The position numbers were made by a program, and so were the translations under genes. From positions 930,001 to 994,000 of the forward strand of contig PZJY01000007.1 of the NCBI GenBank assembly GCA_031472005.1: DNA of 64,000 nt, in the 5' to 3' direction. The DNA is from Tetracladium setigerum. Its lineage: Eukaryota > Ascomycota > Leotiomycetes > Helotiales. Below, piece after piece: positions 21,573-33,795 of this stretch; within the stretch, counting starts at the first letter, position 1; each line of letters starts with the position of its first letter. The notes beneath the pieces were generated by a model. That model made no database searches. It was not told the DNA's origin and worked only from the letters and a program-made list of their open reading frames with translations.

Positions 21573-24500
21573 TCTTCTATGAGGGGAGGGAGGGTGTGCT
21601 GCTTGCTGGGCTTGCACACTCAAGACAATTGGGTGCAGAAGGGGAAGGGAGATGGATGGGGATGGGATGTGATCATGGGATGGAATGCACTGTGGTGCAG
21701 CGCGCAATCTTTCTCTATCGCGCTGCACTGATTTGAAGGCGACGCAGCAGCAGCAGCGGCAGGGATACGACGGCAATCCGGAAGGGGGAGGAAGCCAGGA
21801 CGAAGCAGGACCAAGGGGGTCCACACTACGCCCAATTCGGAATGTTGCCCTGACTAGGGGAATTAGCGCCTTGGGAGATGGCTTGGCAGTCGTTGAATGC
21901 ATGCAGGTACCAGCCAATCAACCCAAACGACAGCAACTGGTAAGCGACCACGCTTTTCAGAGTCTGGCCACTCGCAATTGCTAGTTGTCCATTCTTGCCA
22001 TTGCTATCAACTTCCATCGACCAACCACCGAATAGAATAGGCCATTGCTATATATAATAATAATCTATCCATAATAATCCACAGTATAATATCATCCATA
22101 TGAGAATCCATAAAAATGCATAGAATCAATCCTGAGTAGGTCTGTCGTCTATCTCATCCACTTCCCCAACCACCTTCCCGGCATTCGATCCCCAATGCAG
22201 CATGAGTACCACCACCGTCGTTGAATCAATCCTTACACCGACACACCACCCACATCCACCCAGAGTGCAACCTCAGGCGCATCCCTCCACAGGCAGGTCC
22301 ACAGGTGGTCCAGCCATTCATTCATTCATTCTCTCATTCTCCCATTCTCCCATTCATTCACTCAATTCATTCTCCCTTGGTCTTTTACCCCCCTGACCAG
22401 CCGAGAGTCGAGACACAGCAGTGGTGCAGGTGGCAGCATGCGCCAAACCCCAAAACGCCTCTCACCTCCGACCACCGCCCGCCGACCGCCGACCTCTCCC
22501 TGGCCGTCAAAAAAACTCTTGGACTCCACGGACCAGGAGCTCTCCCTCCCTTCAAACGACCTCCTCGAACTTTGACAGATGTTTCCATTCTGCCCAAACT
22601 CAGATGTTTCCAGTTTCATCTTCCTGTCTCTCCTTTTCTTTTGCTCCGTCGAACGTTGTCGAAGCTTAAAATCGCCCGAGCCCCGACACATCATATTTTT
22701 TTGTTTCTTTCTTCTCTCCTCGCAAGCGCCTCCATCTTCGCGTAGATAAAACTCAAATAAGTAATGGGGGAACACTGAACAGCCAGTCGCTTGCCCAGCG
22801 CTTCTGGCCCGTGGAAAGATCTAAAAGGGGAACTTTTCGCAATCTCCTTTTTCTCTTTGGCGCGCGGAGGAAAAGGTGGGGGAGGCAGGCGGCTTGCATT
22901 GAATCCCTTGATGGGGCAATTTGATTTGATGGAATTTCCATCACGAAAGATTTCCCTATGAGCATGATCTTCATATCATCCATCCATACACATACAGTAC
23001 TCCGTACATAGCCATTCCTCTTGCTCATGCATCATCATCATCATAATTAGCCTGGATGAACTCTTATGGATGAACGCGGAAGGTCGCGCAGCAACTATCA
23101 ACAATCCCCATGCAGGCAGGCAATTTTTTAACCCCCTTCTACAGAGAGTGCATTCAGGGGAAGTGAAGTCTTACTGTGCAACAAACAGCATCCATCCCAT
23201 CCCTCCCCTTTCTCTCACAGTTCTATCTGTCTGTCTGCCTTTCTGCTGCAGTATTCTGTCTGCACTGTCCAAAGTCCTCACTTTTTCCATTTCTTTCGTA
23301 TCTCGCAGCCTGCAACGCTTTCTGCACCGCGGGTGCTTCCTGGCGTTACTCGTCAAGTTTTACAGAACGTCAAAGCTACTGTATCTAAACCATACTGTAC
23401 GGAGTACGAAGTACCTACAAATGCAGTGTTATGTAAGGTACGAGTACTGTAAGCTATCTCCCAAACCAAACCTTCTCCAGCTCCAGCTCCAGCTCCAACA
23501 CAGCATACTAGCACAGCACAGTACAGTACAGTACAGATCCCCAAACAAACCAAACCAAACCTTCCCCAAAATCACTCCACCACCCCCCAAAAGCAAAAGG
23601 AGGAAACGATTTTCGAGATGGGGAGAAAGGAGGAAAAAGACACATTAACCCTGAAATGGCAGTCGCCGCATCCGATCCGAATTGAAAGTCAATACAGTAC
23701 AATCCTCTATTTTCGGGCCCTGGCCTGGATATTATTTAGAGTTGAACCCCTCCTGACGATCTTCCTCCCACTCTCACACAGACAAAAAACACCACCACCT
23801 CAAGCATGCAGCCCCCAAAACCACCCCCCAAAAAGCGGGATGACGCGCTCGACATCATTGACTCAATGCACTACTTGCTTACACTGCTCTTTCAAATCGC
23901 ATGTGCCTATTACTACTACTGTGAGATTATGATTATGATTGCCTATGATTGTATTATTACAACGCCTTTCATGCTATTTGTTATGCATACGGCTTGTCCT
24001 ATCTTCCGAATTATCTGAAGCGCTTGCTGTACAGAAACGGTATATGTCGTTTTTCCTTCCATGTCTTGCTTGGATGAGACGCTCTGTGCGAGCTGATACG
24101 CAAGGTACTGTATGTACTCCATGTACTACAGTATAATGGCAGCGGCGGCATCTCTAAGCGCTTGCAATCTCAGACCCTCTCCTCCTCCTAAACACTTTTT
24201 CTTGGAAAATTTTTGGAAGGAAATGCGATTGAGACATGAGATTACTCAAATTTTATTTGTAACACAGTAATTCACTTCCTCCCAATTTTCTTGAACGGGG
24301 TGATTTCATCTTTTTGTTTGTCAAGAATTTCCACAACTCACACACGGCAAGATATCGGGAGGAGTGGGATGCGATGGGATGAGGATCAGTATCGTGGGAT
24401 ATGAAATCGTGGGGTACTGTACTACACGTACTGCATAGTAACAGTACAGTAATTAGGACTGCTGTATTTTGTTCACTTTAATATATCTCCTGATTTCTAC

Positions 24501-25581
24501 GAGTGGTATTGTCTTCGTGGAAGTAATCCAACCTTCAACAATCTTGAAGCAGACAAATGAACCACACACACTCAGCCAGGACTTTTGGAAAAAGGAAATT
24601 TTTGAAATGACAGTAACATTACATAGCACAGTATTGTATGAGATTAAAAACAACTTAATTCCTTAATTGCCTAATCACTTAATTTCTTAATCACTTGTTT
24701 ACTTGATTTACATCGTCTACTGTTGTCAGGCGAGCGGCCACTGCCGGGTCTATCCTGAGTATTTATACCCGGAAGGAAGCACCAGCATGTAGCACTTAAC
24801 TTGAAGTACTTGGCCCCTCCGGCCTCCTAGATAGAGAAGAGCATACAATATTTACCCTTTGTTTGAGACTCTCATACCAGAGCTGTAGCCGTCCTGCCCG
24901 TTACTGTCCTTTCTCGCCATACCCTTCTTCAGCAGAAAGCTACTTAGGTACAGTACATAGGTATACGTACCAACCAGCTTCCAGTAAAAATAAAGGGGGA
25001 GCAAGTGCTTTCCTCTCCTCTTCTTTCTTTTCACTTTCTTTCATTGACTTTGAAAGTATTGAAGAAAAAAGAACAGAAAATCAATAAGACGGAAAAGGAG
25101 CAAACTCATCATACGAAAAAAAGAAAAGGAAGGAAGGGATCTCGCAAGTGCCTCCCCTCTTTCATTCTGCTGTTTAAACAGTAAAGTAGTAAGATCTTAC
25201 TATACTTAAGGAGATTCAAGCTCTCTCTCTCTCTCTCTCTCTCTCACTCACACACACACATACTTCCGTAAATCTCATTGTCCAAAAAACCAATCACCGC
25301 CTCAAAAACCATTATCTCTTACCACGAGATATATTAGAGCCGAGAAAGAAATTGTGCGGCTCCAGAACAAAACTTTCTGCAGAAACTGTGTGTGTATTGT
25401 GCTGTATTCTCTTTCTTTCACTCTCTCCAATCTCTCTGCCCTGCTGCAAAATTAAAAAGGTATTCTCTCACACACAGCGACACATCAAAGGCTTGCCATT
25501 TGTATTTTGCATTTGCTACTGCACAAGCTTTGCCCGCCCATTCCGTTGGGAAGAAATCACTACCAATATACCTACACTTTA
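21573..25581. other. 4-kb gene-poor region
   Basis: Between the start of the coiled-coil gene and the 3' end of the sugar porter. I find no open frame with recognisable protein signatures. It is rich in pyrimidine tracts (about 22150-22750), many TACAGTA/TACTGTA/GTAC words (about 22990-24970), and a CT/CA microsatellite at 25220-25260. It may hold a long 5' leader, non-coding transcripts or small secreted-protein genes that I cannot recognise. Confidence 0.5.
25220..25260. repeat. CT/CA dinucleotide microsatellite
   Basis: About 12 CT repeats followed by about 7 CA repeats, non-coding, about 320 bp beyond the stop of the sugar porter. Confidence 0.95.
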
Positions 25582-27376
25582 TTACACCTTCTCCACATGA
25601 TGACCCCCCTCCACCACAACGTCCTTCTCCGGCAATGGCTCCGCCATAACATTCGCATCCTCCCCATCAAACAACAAAGCAATCTCCTCCAACGTCGGGC
25701 CCTTAGTCTCAACATAGAAAAAGTAAATGACCGCACACTCAATCACCAAGACCGCAATATACACAAAATAGAACTTCCATGCCAAACTCTCCAGCCCGAT
25801 GGGATTGACATATTGGTTAAAGACACCCGCCAACTGTGTGAAGACGAAGCAGAGCGTAAGTCCCTTGGCGCGGATATTGTATGGCAGAATCTCGATGGTG
25901 TAGGAGACTGTGAGACCAGGCCAGGCGAGACCAGCGGCGCCGTAGAAGAGGAAGATCATGGCTAGGACGGCGGAGCCGGCGCCTGAACTCTCGGTTTTGG
26001 CATATACGGCGCTGCAGGCGGTCCAGATGGTGAAGGTTACGAGCATGCCGAGGCCGGCGAAGAGGAAGAGGAAGCGTCGGCCGATTTTGTCGACTGCAAA
26101 GGCGAAGCCGAGAGAGACGAGGAAGGACCAGATGGTGAGACCGCCGTTGATTGCTGCTTGTTTGTTGGGACTGGAGGGTGGACGTGTTAGTACTGCGTCT
26201 TGCATTGTGTGTGTGTTGGGGCGGAGGGATTATCATCCTCAGTGAGAGTGAGAGAGGGGGAGGAGGCGACTTACTCGATGATTCCAATAGTCTTGAGAAT
26301 CGAAGAGAGATAATAACTGACTAAACCATTTCCACTGCATTGCGAGAAGATAGCCGTGCAGATGATCAAAAAACAACGCTTGCGATTTCCCGGAGTGCGA
26401 ACCAGTTCATACCATCCACTACTGGCGGCCGCTGCCTTCTCCATGCGAAGGGTCTCACGAATTTCCGAATATTCCCATCGAGCGAATGCCTCTTGTCCAC
26501 AGTCTGCGTGGTACTTGAGGAGGAAGGCAAGCGCCTCGTCGTCCCTTTCTTTGCTAATCAAGAATCGTGGTGACTCGGGGATGAACCAGAGGAAGAGGAG
26601 GAGTATGCCGGGCATAGCTAGTTGAAGACCAGTGGGTAGTCGCCATTGGATATCGCCAGTCATGTGAAGTAAAGTTCCGTAACCTACCCAAGCTGCAATG
26701 ATAGCACCCTTTTGATTGAACCGTTAGTCAATTTCATTATATATATGCAATGGGTGAAATGCAATTTATACGCACCAGATACCACAAGGTGTTGTAGATA
26801 GTCGTAACTCTTCCTCGATGTCTTGGATGAGCAATCTCAGTAATGAGAAGGGGACAGCCTCCGTTGGTCAAAGTTCCGCCAACACCGATGAAGAAGCGAC
26901 CAGCCAAATACATTGGGTTGGGTTGGAGGCAGGTGGGAAAGCTTGAAGCAGGGCACCGAGGAAGACGATCAAACAGCCAATGGCAATACCAGCCCTTCTT
27001 CCATAGCCGTCAACGATATAAGGCGTGAATGGGAGAATGGCAAGTCCACCGAATCCAGGTATGGCTCCAATGATTCCTAGGCTGGCGCCAGATGGATTAT
27101 GAAAGACTATGCCAGAATTAGTCAAGAACTTTTTTTTATATAAAAGTTCACAGGGCAGTACTAACAGCTTTGCCACGCGGGCATGGTTTGAAGCCCGTTG
27201 ATAAGACTGCCGTCGAAACCAAGAGTCGTCGAGCCCAGGAACAAGAAGGGCATCATGAGGTATAATTTGCGTAGGTTCGGTTGATGCCACCAGTGAACAT
27301 CGGCGCCCATGTGAAGATTGTCTGACCGGTCAACCACATGGACGGCCGTAGCGGATTGTGCGTCCTCTGACTTCAT
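25582..27376 (-). CDS. MFS sugar porter (hexose/lactose-permease-like), frame-broken
   Basis: Plasma-membrane sugar:H+ symporter family, 12 predicted membrane segments, about 521 residues after allowing one missing base. Exons: 27376-27166, 27106-26776, 26708-26275 and 26170-25582, all introns GT-AG (59-104 bp). Signatures are LGFDGSLINGLQ in TM1, DGYGRR, RFFIGVGG, PESPRFL, DKIGRRF and ETKGPTLEE near the C-terminus. Within exon 2 the frame changes between the segment ending PPASNPTQ and the segment beginning MYLAGRFFIG (plus-strand 26911-26930). One extra C restores it. The substrate is unknown. The adjoining GH35 enzyme and Zn2Cys6 regulator suggest a galactoside or related sugar. It is transcribed in the same direction as the GH35 gene. 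Confidence 0.87.
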
Positions 27377-28789
27377 GTTGGCGAGTGGACTGACGATGAG
27401 ATAAGATGAAGCTGGAGATGTTGCTCAAGAAGAAGAAGAGGAAGAAGAAAGCTCTGAAGCGTATTCAATCAAGAATATTGTCTGTCTCCAGATGTGTTCG
27501 TCGCTGTTTGATCCAAGGAATGACTTTAGAAACTGGGGGCGGGCTCTGGAGTATTTGTATACGAGAGGAGAAGGAGTCGTCCATGTCCATGATCTATCTC
27601 ATGTAGGTATTGTATGTACCGAACATCTGATGAGTTAGTTCTCAGGTGTCTGTATCGTCCCGACGAAAAGCTTAGTGTCATTATTGCCCTGTCTGCTCCC
27701 CACAACCTCCAGAATTGTGGCTGACAAGGACAGGAGGACCATGACTTGCAAACTATGCTTGCGAGTTTAGTTCTCGTCCCATCCGAGGTTTTCCCCCATC
27801 CCATTCCCATCTCCCCTCTCTAGCTCTTGCCCGTCATTTCCCCAGCTTGACCTGGGGCCCCGCGTCCACGCGAGACAATCCGCTGAGCCATTGGCCAGTA
27901 AGGACAAAGAACTCGGCAAGATGGAAGCTGGAAGGCAAAGAAGGCGGACGCATAAGGCTTGATCGATGTGTCAATCACACGAGCGTTCATTTATTTCGTT
28001 TGTTCAATCCCCGAGGTTTTTCCTGTGCCGGTGAGGACGAGGGATGTGTACGAGTCGTCTTCCGAGGTTTTTCCTTGGTCCGTGCCACCCCGAAGATACT
28101 CCCCTCCCCCATGGAATGAGGATGGGGTATCGTATGGTCCAGTACGGCTCGGCCGATCAGTCTATAATCTCTCCATTCCTGATTACAGTAGCACGAGAAC
28201 CTCAGTCTTGGAATGGCTAGAGCAGTTCTACACATTCAGCTAGAGACAAGTGAAGAATTCATTTGGACAAGAAATACCCGATTCACTGAGTAGATCCACG
28301 AAAATAAACACCTCAACCGGGATATTCTGGCCATTAAATTGTGTTTATAATAGATAATCAGACAGATAAATATCTTTACTTTTTTTTGTGGCCAATTAGA
28401 TTACTTGTTTCTAGATTCTTTTTTAATTTCGTAGTTATTTGGGTGTGTTTAATGGGGTCCTGAATTCCGATATACACTGGACAGGTGCTTGCTTGAAGTT
28501 GGTGTAGTCTCGGGGATGCTTGAAATGCTCGAAAGCACTCCAAGCTCGAGTAATGAATAATAAGAACATAGGAGAAACGTGGAAGCACCCAAAGAGCAGA
28601 AACAGTGAATTTAGTTATGCAAAGTTGGTTTCACTTGACGACACTTTCTCTATTAGCAATTGCATGAGTAGACACAATACAACGTGCACACGAACGAAAA
28701 TCTAAAGTGGACAATGTAATATAATCGTATCAAATTTAATGCTCCTGCAATACATCTAATCTATAATTCCCCGCTTACCATAAAGCAGT
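27377..28789. other. Intergenic region upstream of sugar porter
   Basis: About 1.4 kb between the porter start and the stop of the GH35 gene. It likely contains the porter promoter. No gene is supported. GAGGTTTTYCC-like words recur near 27786, 28010 and 28063. Confidence 0.5.
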
Positions 28790-30497
28790 TCAATAATCAT
28801 CCTCATCCTCCTCGACATGATAAACCTCCAGCTCGCAAAGCATAGTCCTGCACCCCGGCGTCACCGCAATTGGGAATCCACCATAATCCGGATCTTCATT
28901 TGCCATCATCAAGAACTCCCCATGGCGATGTTCATCACCATTAAGCACCCTCCCAGTCTTGAACACAGTCTGTCCATTCTCATCCTTCGAAGCGATTTTC
29001 TCCTCAGCATGCAGTATACTTGAGAACGTCGCCTTTGGATTTGTGCTCTTAACAAGGAAATTGAAACCCCATCCCACCAGCAAGAATTTGCCATCGCCTA
29101 GGTGAATGATAAGTCCTGCTCCAGGTCCCTCCTTTCCAAAAACGAAAGCGCGGTCAATCGTGATTTCGAAATCCCCAAACTTCCTGACCCATTTCCTTGG
29201 CTTTGGATCTTCGTCTAGTTCGTCGAAGAAGAAACCCATAACATCCTCAGGATTCGTAGCTTGTCTACTAAGTAAGATATCAGAAACCGATGCCAAAAGC
29301 CCGTAATGCCGTGTGATTGCTGCTTCAGACGCCAACTCAGAGTCAATTCCAAATGGCGAGCAACCCATAGATCCATACGTCCCAAACGCAAGCCATGTCC
29401 GCCTGGCACCCTTCTCGTCTCTTCGCTGCTCAGGAATGAAAAGTGGCTGATCAGCATGGCGATAATTGATACAGACACTTTCGTAGTCGTGGAAGTAGAG
29501 ATCGGGGAGATAAAGTCGAGATGTGGTGAAGTGTTGTATTTCCATACATCGAGCGTATGTGGGCAGGCTCCGCCGGACGGGTAGATGCCAGGACGTCCAC
29601 CGCCGCCGACAACTACGGGAACATCGTTGTCCAGATCGCTGCCGTCGTCTTCGAGATTGAGCCAGACGTTGGTGTAGAGAGGGATGCCATATTCTTTCTT
29701 TCCGCTTTCGGCAACCTTTGAGATGTACTTGGAAAATGCGTTTGCCATAAACATCTCATCAGCAGCGGGTCCTTTGCCAAAGGCATCTTCCCAGGTGGCA
29801 ACGCCTGCAGTGAGCGAATGAATCTCAGGGAAGCGTTGTAGAAACTTGGGATGAAGGTTGTTCTTGGAGCCCTGTTGCAAATGCTGGAGAAGTTCGTCCG
29901 GGACGGGTTGCTTAAACAGTTTGTCTGCTATTCGAGATCGGTCTCGCGAATCGCCAAGGAGTCCAGTCTCGTTCTCAACTTGAATCATGATGACTGTGTT
30001 GTGCGATCCATCAAATTCCTTGAGATGTGCCATCAATCTCCCAAAGGCCTTTGCATCGGCCTCCCATGCTCGCGAATTGAATGGCGACAGCAACTCCTCC
30101 GTTCGAATCACCGCACCTGGCTCGGAAACATGCACACGTGGAAAACGCTTGACATCTTTACGCACCCAGGCTGGAGTATATGTTGAAAGTGCGTTCTTGA
30201 AAGAGCCGAACCACAGGAGAACCAGGTGAAGATCGTGACTGCGTGCATCTAGGATGACCTGGTCTAGCTCGGCAAAGTCGAACTTTCCTTCCTCCGGCTC
30301 AATCATCTCCCAAGTCACGGATCCGAGGAGTGTGTTGATATTCATGGCTTTCATGTTGGGCCAGACCGTGCGCATGTATTCTGCGCTGCTGAGAGACGAG
30401 TTGTGCAGCTCGCCCGCGAGCATAAGGAAGGGTTTGCCATTGACAATCAATTGGCTTGAGTTTTGGTTTTCCGAAGGTGTGGGATCTTAGAGGCCAT
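28790..30497 (-). CDS. GH35-type beta-galactosidase-like glycoside hydrolase, frame-broken
   Basis: Single-exon intracellular-type glycosidase of about 569 residues once two one-base losses are allowed. No signal peptide is visible. The start chosen is ATG 30497 (MASKIPHLRK). The TIM-barrel N-terminus shows FLMLAGELHNSS, NTLLGSVTWEMIEPEEG and the acid/base segment QVENETGLLGDS, and later YTNVWLN and FISPDLYFHDY. The C-terminal part resembles the accessory domain of bacterial-style GH35 proteins. Breaks: about 30449-30454, before LIVNGKPF, and the GGGG at 29514-29517 (CCCC on the coding strand; five C would restore FISPDLYF). Two breaks in one gene could mean a pseudogene, but nearby essential genes are broken in the same way. 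It is divergent from the Zn2Cys6 regulator across about 1 kb. Confidence 0.85.
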
Positions 30498-31040
30498 TTC
30501 GTGAGACTGTAAAGGAAGATCATACTTTGGCTCATGGTCCGGATTCATATTTGCGACCATGGTCATTCTCGTGGTTGCGGTTGTTTGGCGAGGTTTGTAG
30601 GAATGAGATAAATGAATTCAGAATATTGAATCTCGAGTTGGGAGAAAATGTGAAAGACAGAAGAGAAGATGTAGATAATTTTATTTTGTACAATGCCTTG
30701 ATTATTAGCAAACCCAAGGAGGGTCCTCTATCTGACTATATGTGCGTATGGCGTGGAGACAATGATGCGTAAGAAACAAAAAGCTGATCCGCCGGGATCC
30801 CCAGGATCGCATTTACTTCGGAACACCGCAGAAATCAACATTCGCGACCCACACCCACTCCCTGCACCAGCCGTCAGCGCTGCTGCAATTGGGGCGCATC
30901 ATCAGGTATTGACATCGGTTCGGTTAATTGAAGTCAGGGAGTTATACAATGCGGGGCCCCATGCTACAATACTCGATGCTCGGGAGCGCTTGTAGGTTAA
31001 TTGTTTTGAAACAATTCGCATAGCATGATCATGTAAAATT

Positions 31041-31073
31041 GTATCTATCTATCTATCTATATATATATATATG
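31041..31073. repeat. TATC/TA microsatellite
   Basis: ATCT tetranucleotide repeats running into TA dinucleotides, in the promoter interval between the GH35 gene and the Zn2Cys6 regulator. Confidence 0.9.
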
Positions 31074-31515
31074 CGACTGTAGGTCAGTTGTCGCGTAAGT
31101 CACCCATGATATCTAAGATGCAAGGGAAGTGTACATTCTTGTGAGTAGGAGTTGAGGGAGCATATTTTGATATATCTCGCTTAAACGAGAAGTTGTCATT
31201 GAACTTCCAATTGTTACTATTATCCACCCAAAGTTGTCGAAGTTGCCAGATTTATTGTAAAGATCTTACATGATTATTATTGCGAGTCATCTAGCAAGAT
31301 GTACCCATATCCCAGATTTTGAGCATTAGCCACTAATGTCCATTTGCTCATGACTCGATTGTATGCGGGGTCCGGATGCCCCCACCAATAATCCGACCTT
31401 AGTGGCTCGACTCTCCCTGTGCTGGGGCATTCATTGCATTGTTACAAATTCCGAGGATTTTCCCCTTCCGAAGATTCTCCTCCTGCATTCTCTCTTCCGT
31501 TCGCATTGTTCAAGG

Positions 31516-33795
31516 ATGGATTGTGGATCTCACAACTCGCCAAATACATACAGCCAAATGTCTCAAAGCCCTACTCAACTTCGCCCAATGTTAATGGCAA
31601 ATAATCGGGAGACTGGCCAAACACACTCGGTAAACTTGGATCCAGTCGTCAGAAGTGGACAGGTGCAACAGCGATCTCGAGGTGCGTGTGATGCATGCCG
31701 GGCGCGGAAGGTCAAGGTAAATATGTGCACTACCTACCTTACCTGTCTTACCTAGGTACTTTCTAGCATATGAATCTTTGGTCAAGCTAGACAAGCATTT
31801 GGGAAAGCTTTCATTACTGCACAGTACGTTCTTGAACTGCACTGAACGTTCAATAGTGCGACTCCAACGGCCCGAGTTGCACAATATGTATCGAGTTGCG
31901 AGTACCATGCACGCGTAATAAACCGCGGAAGAGGAGAGGGCCGCAGAATCGGTATGTCTGTCCGTTCTGAAAGTCTGTCATATTTTTGGGAAAGAAAAAA
32001 AAGAACAACAAGAAAATCAAATCTAACTGTTCTTCTTCTCTTCCTCCTCCTCAGATACGTTCTGGCATTAGCAGAGGCAGCTGCAACACAGGAGGATTTT
32101 CCTTCGCCGCCCACCACGTCTGAATCGGCTCCAACACCAGTCGCGACACCCGTAGACTCACAAACCATCCTCGATGAGATTGCTCCTTCAGAGATTATCA
32201 GGAACATCGTCGACGACTGTACGTTATCTGAGAGTGAACTCTTTTGTTTTCTGACTTGCTTGTTTGAATCTCGAACCATGTTCATGGAGCAAGAACTCCC
32301 AGATTCCCTCGATAGGCGAATGCTAATCGATTCTTCTTCAGGGTTCGAATTGATTCATGCCATCTGCCCGATTCATCATCACGCAAACTTCCTAACACGA
32401 CTTGAGAATGGTGACATTGCTAGAGATCCGGTATGTTAACCGACCAGAAGAAGATACAACGTCAACTCACCTTCCTGTGGCATCATCTATGCCAATATCC
32501 AAATAAACACAAGAAGACGAAGAGAAAGACATCTTGCTAATACAACGATTCCTCCATCTAGATTTTTCTAGCTGTTCTCATCTCGTTATGTGCAGCAACC
32601 ATTGCAAGTCTACCACGCCGGCGAGCGACAAGATATGGAAATGTGACGGTCCAACAATGCCATAATGCCATTGAACGAAACCACCTTCTCGATGAGGATC
32701 GAAACATCACACTACAATGGTGTCAAGCCAAATACCATCTTAGCACCTCTCTCCTCCCCGTCCAAGGTACGGACAGTGCATATTCATTCCGACTTCTAGG
32801 AGAGGCAACGGCCGGCATTCAGTACCTGACATTCTACAACTTTACATTGCAATCCCAGGTCGAACAAGAACTGACGAAACGCTTGCACTGGCTTATTTTT
32901 TATGGTCAATGGTAAGTAAAGCCAGTCTAGCATCTGGACCTAACCTACTATGCATGCATTTGATTAGAACATCCCACTCACATCATCAAACCCAGCACCC
33001 TAAACATGTACAATCGCCCATCAATCGGCCTCCTCTCCCCCGCCACCGTCTCCAAAACCTCTACCCCTCGACCTAAACGACACCAAGCTCGACCCAACCA
33101 ACATCAACCCATCCCGCCCCTGGCACGGCGACACCATGTCCTACACCCCCGGCCACGAATTTCAAATCCGCCTCTTCCTCCTCTGGCACTTCAGTCAGCA
33201 ACTCTGTCCCCCAACCCAAGCGCATCTCCAACATCACATGTCACTTGTGCAACGGGCGCTTGATGATTTACCGCCTAATTTGCGTTGGCGAGGTGGACTT
33301 TCTAGACCTCCTGATAGCAATTTTGGGACGGATGTGCAGACGGTGAATTTGTATATTACGCAGCTGCATATTCGGTCTTGTTTGCTGGAGCAGATGCATA
33401 ATATATCTCTGAGCCAGACAACAACTGATGCGTCAATAATGCAATCTGGTGTTGGTCTTGGCGGCGGTGTTGGTGGAGGAGGTGTAGGAGGGGAGCAGGT
33501 TGGAACCGGAATCGGATCAGGAACAATCTGCTTCGGTCTAGACGAGATCCGCAAGGAAAGGTCGAGTATCGTGGAAGATTTGTTGGAGATTATCTATCAT
33601 GTGAGTGAGGAGACGCTGGAGGCGAATGGTCATAGCCTCATGCCGAAGATCAGAGATATTGGAAGTGTACTCCTCGACGAGATCAGAATGGGAAATGGTC
33701 AACTTGCAGGTGGCGACCAGGGAAGCCATCAGAATACGAACTCTGATCTCAGGCGATTGCTTGAGAAGTTGGAGAGGTTGGATATCAGGCCGTAA
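31516..33795 (+). CDS. Zn2Cys6 transcription factor with fungal-specific middle domain, frame-broken
   Basis: Nuclear regulator of about 565 residues. Exons: 31516-31716, 31857-31951, 32055-32218, 32342-32430, 32562-32911 and 32996-33795. The binuclear zinc cluster CDACRARKVKC plus six residues, then CTICIELRVPC, has classic C-x2-C-x6-C-x6-C-x2-C-x6-C spacing. The first intron splits it between the third Lys and the third Cys. The linker RKRRGPQNR is followed by a fungal_trans-type domain (WFELIHAICPIHH, LCAATIASLPRRR, LGEATAGIQYL). In exon 6 an AAAA run (33054-33057) puts the following conserved stretch LDPTNINPSRPWHG out of frame; three A restore it. A 40-nt intron is a less likely alternative. 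It is divergent from the GH35 gene, so a role in regulating that gene and the porter is plausible but inferred. Confidence 0.88.

Noticed and set aside
23070..23648. 192-codon open frame, plus strand
   Set aside because: Low-complexity and Leu/Gln repeats arising from CTCCAG repeats; no ATG in good context, no homology recognised.
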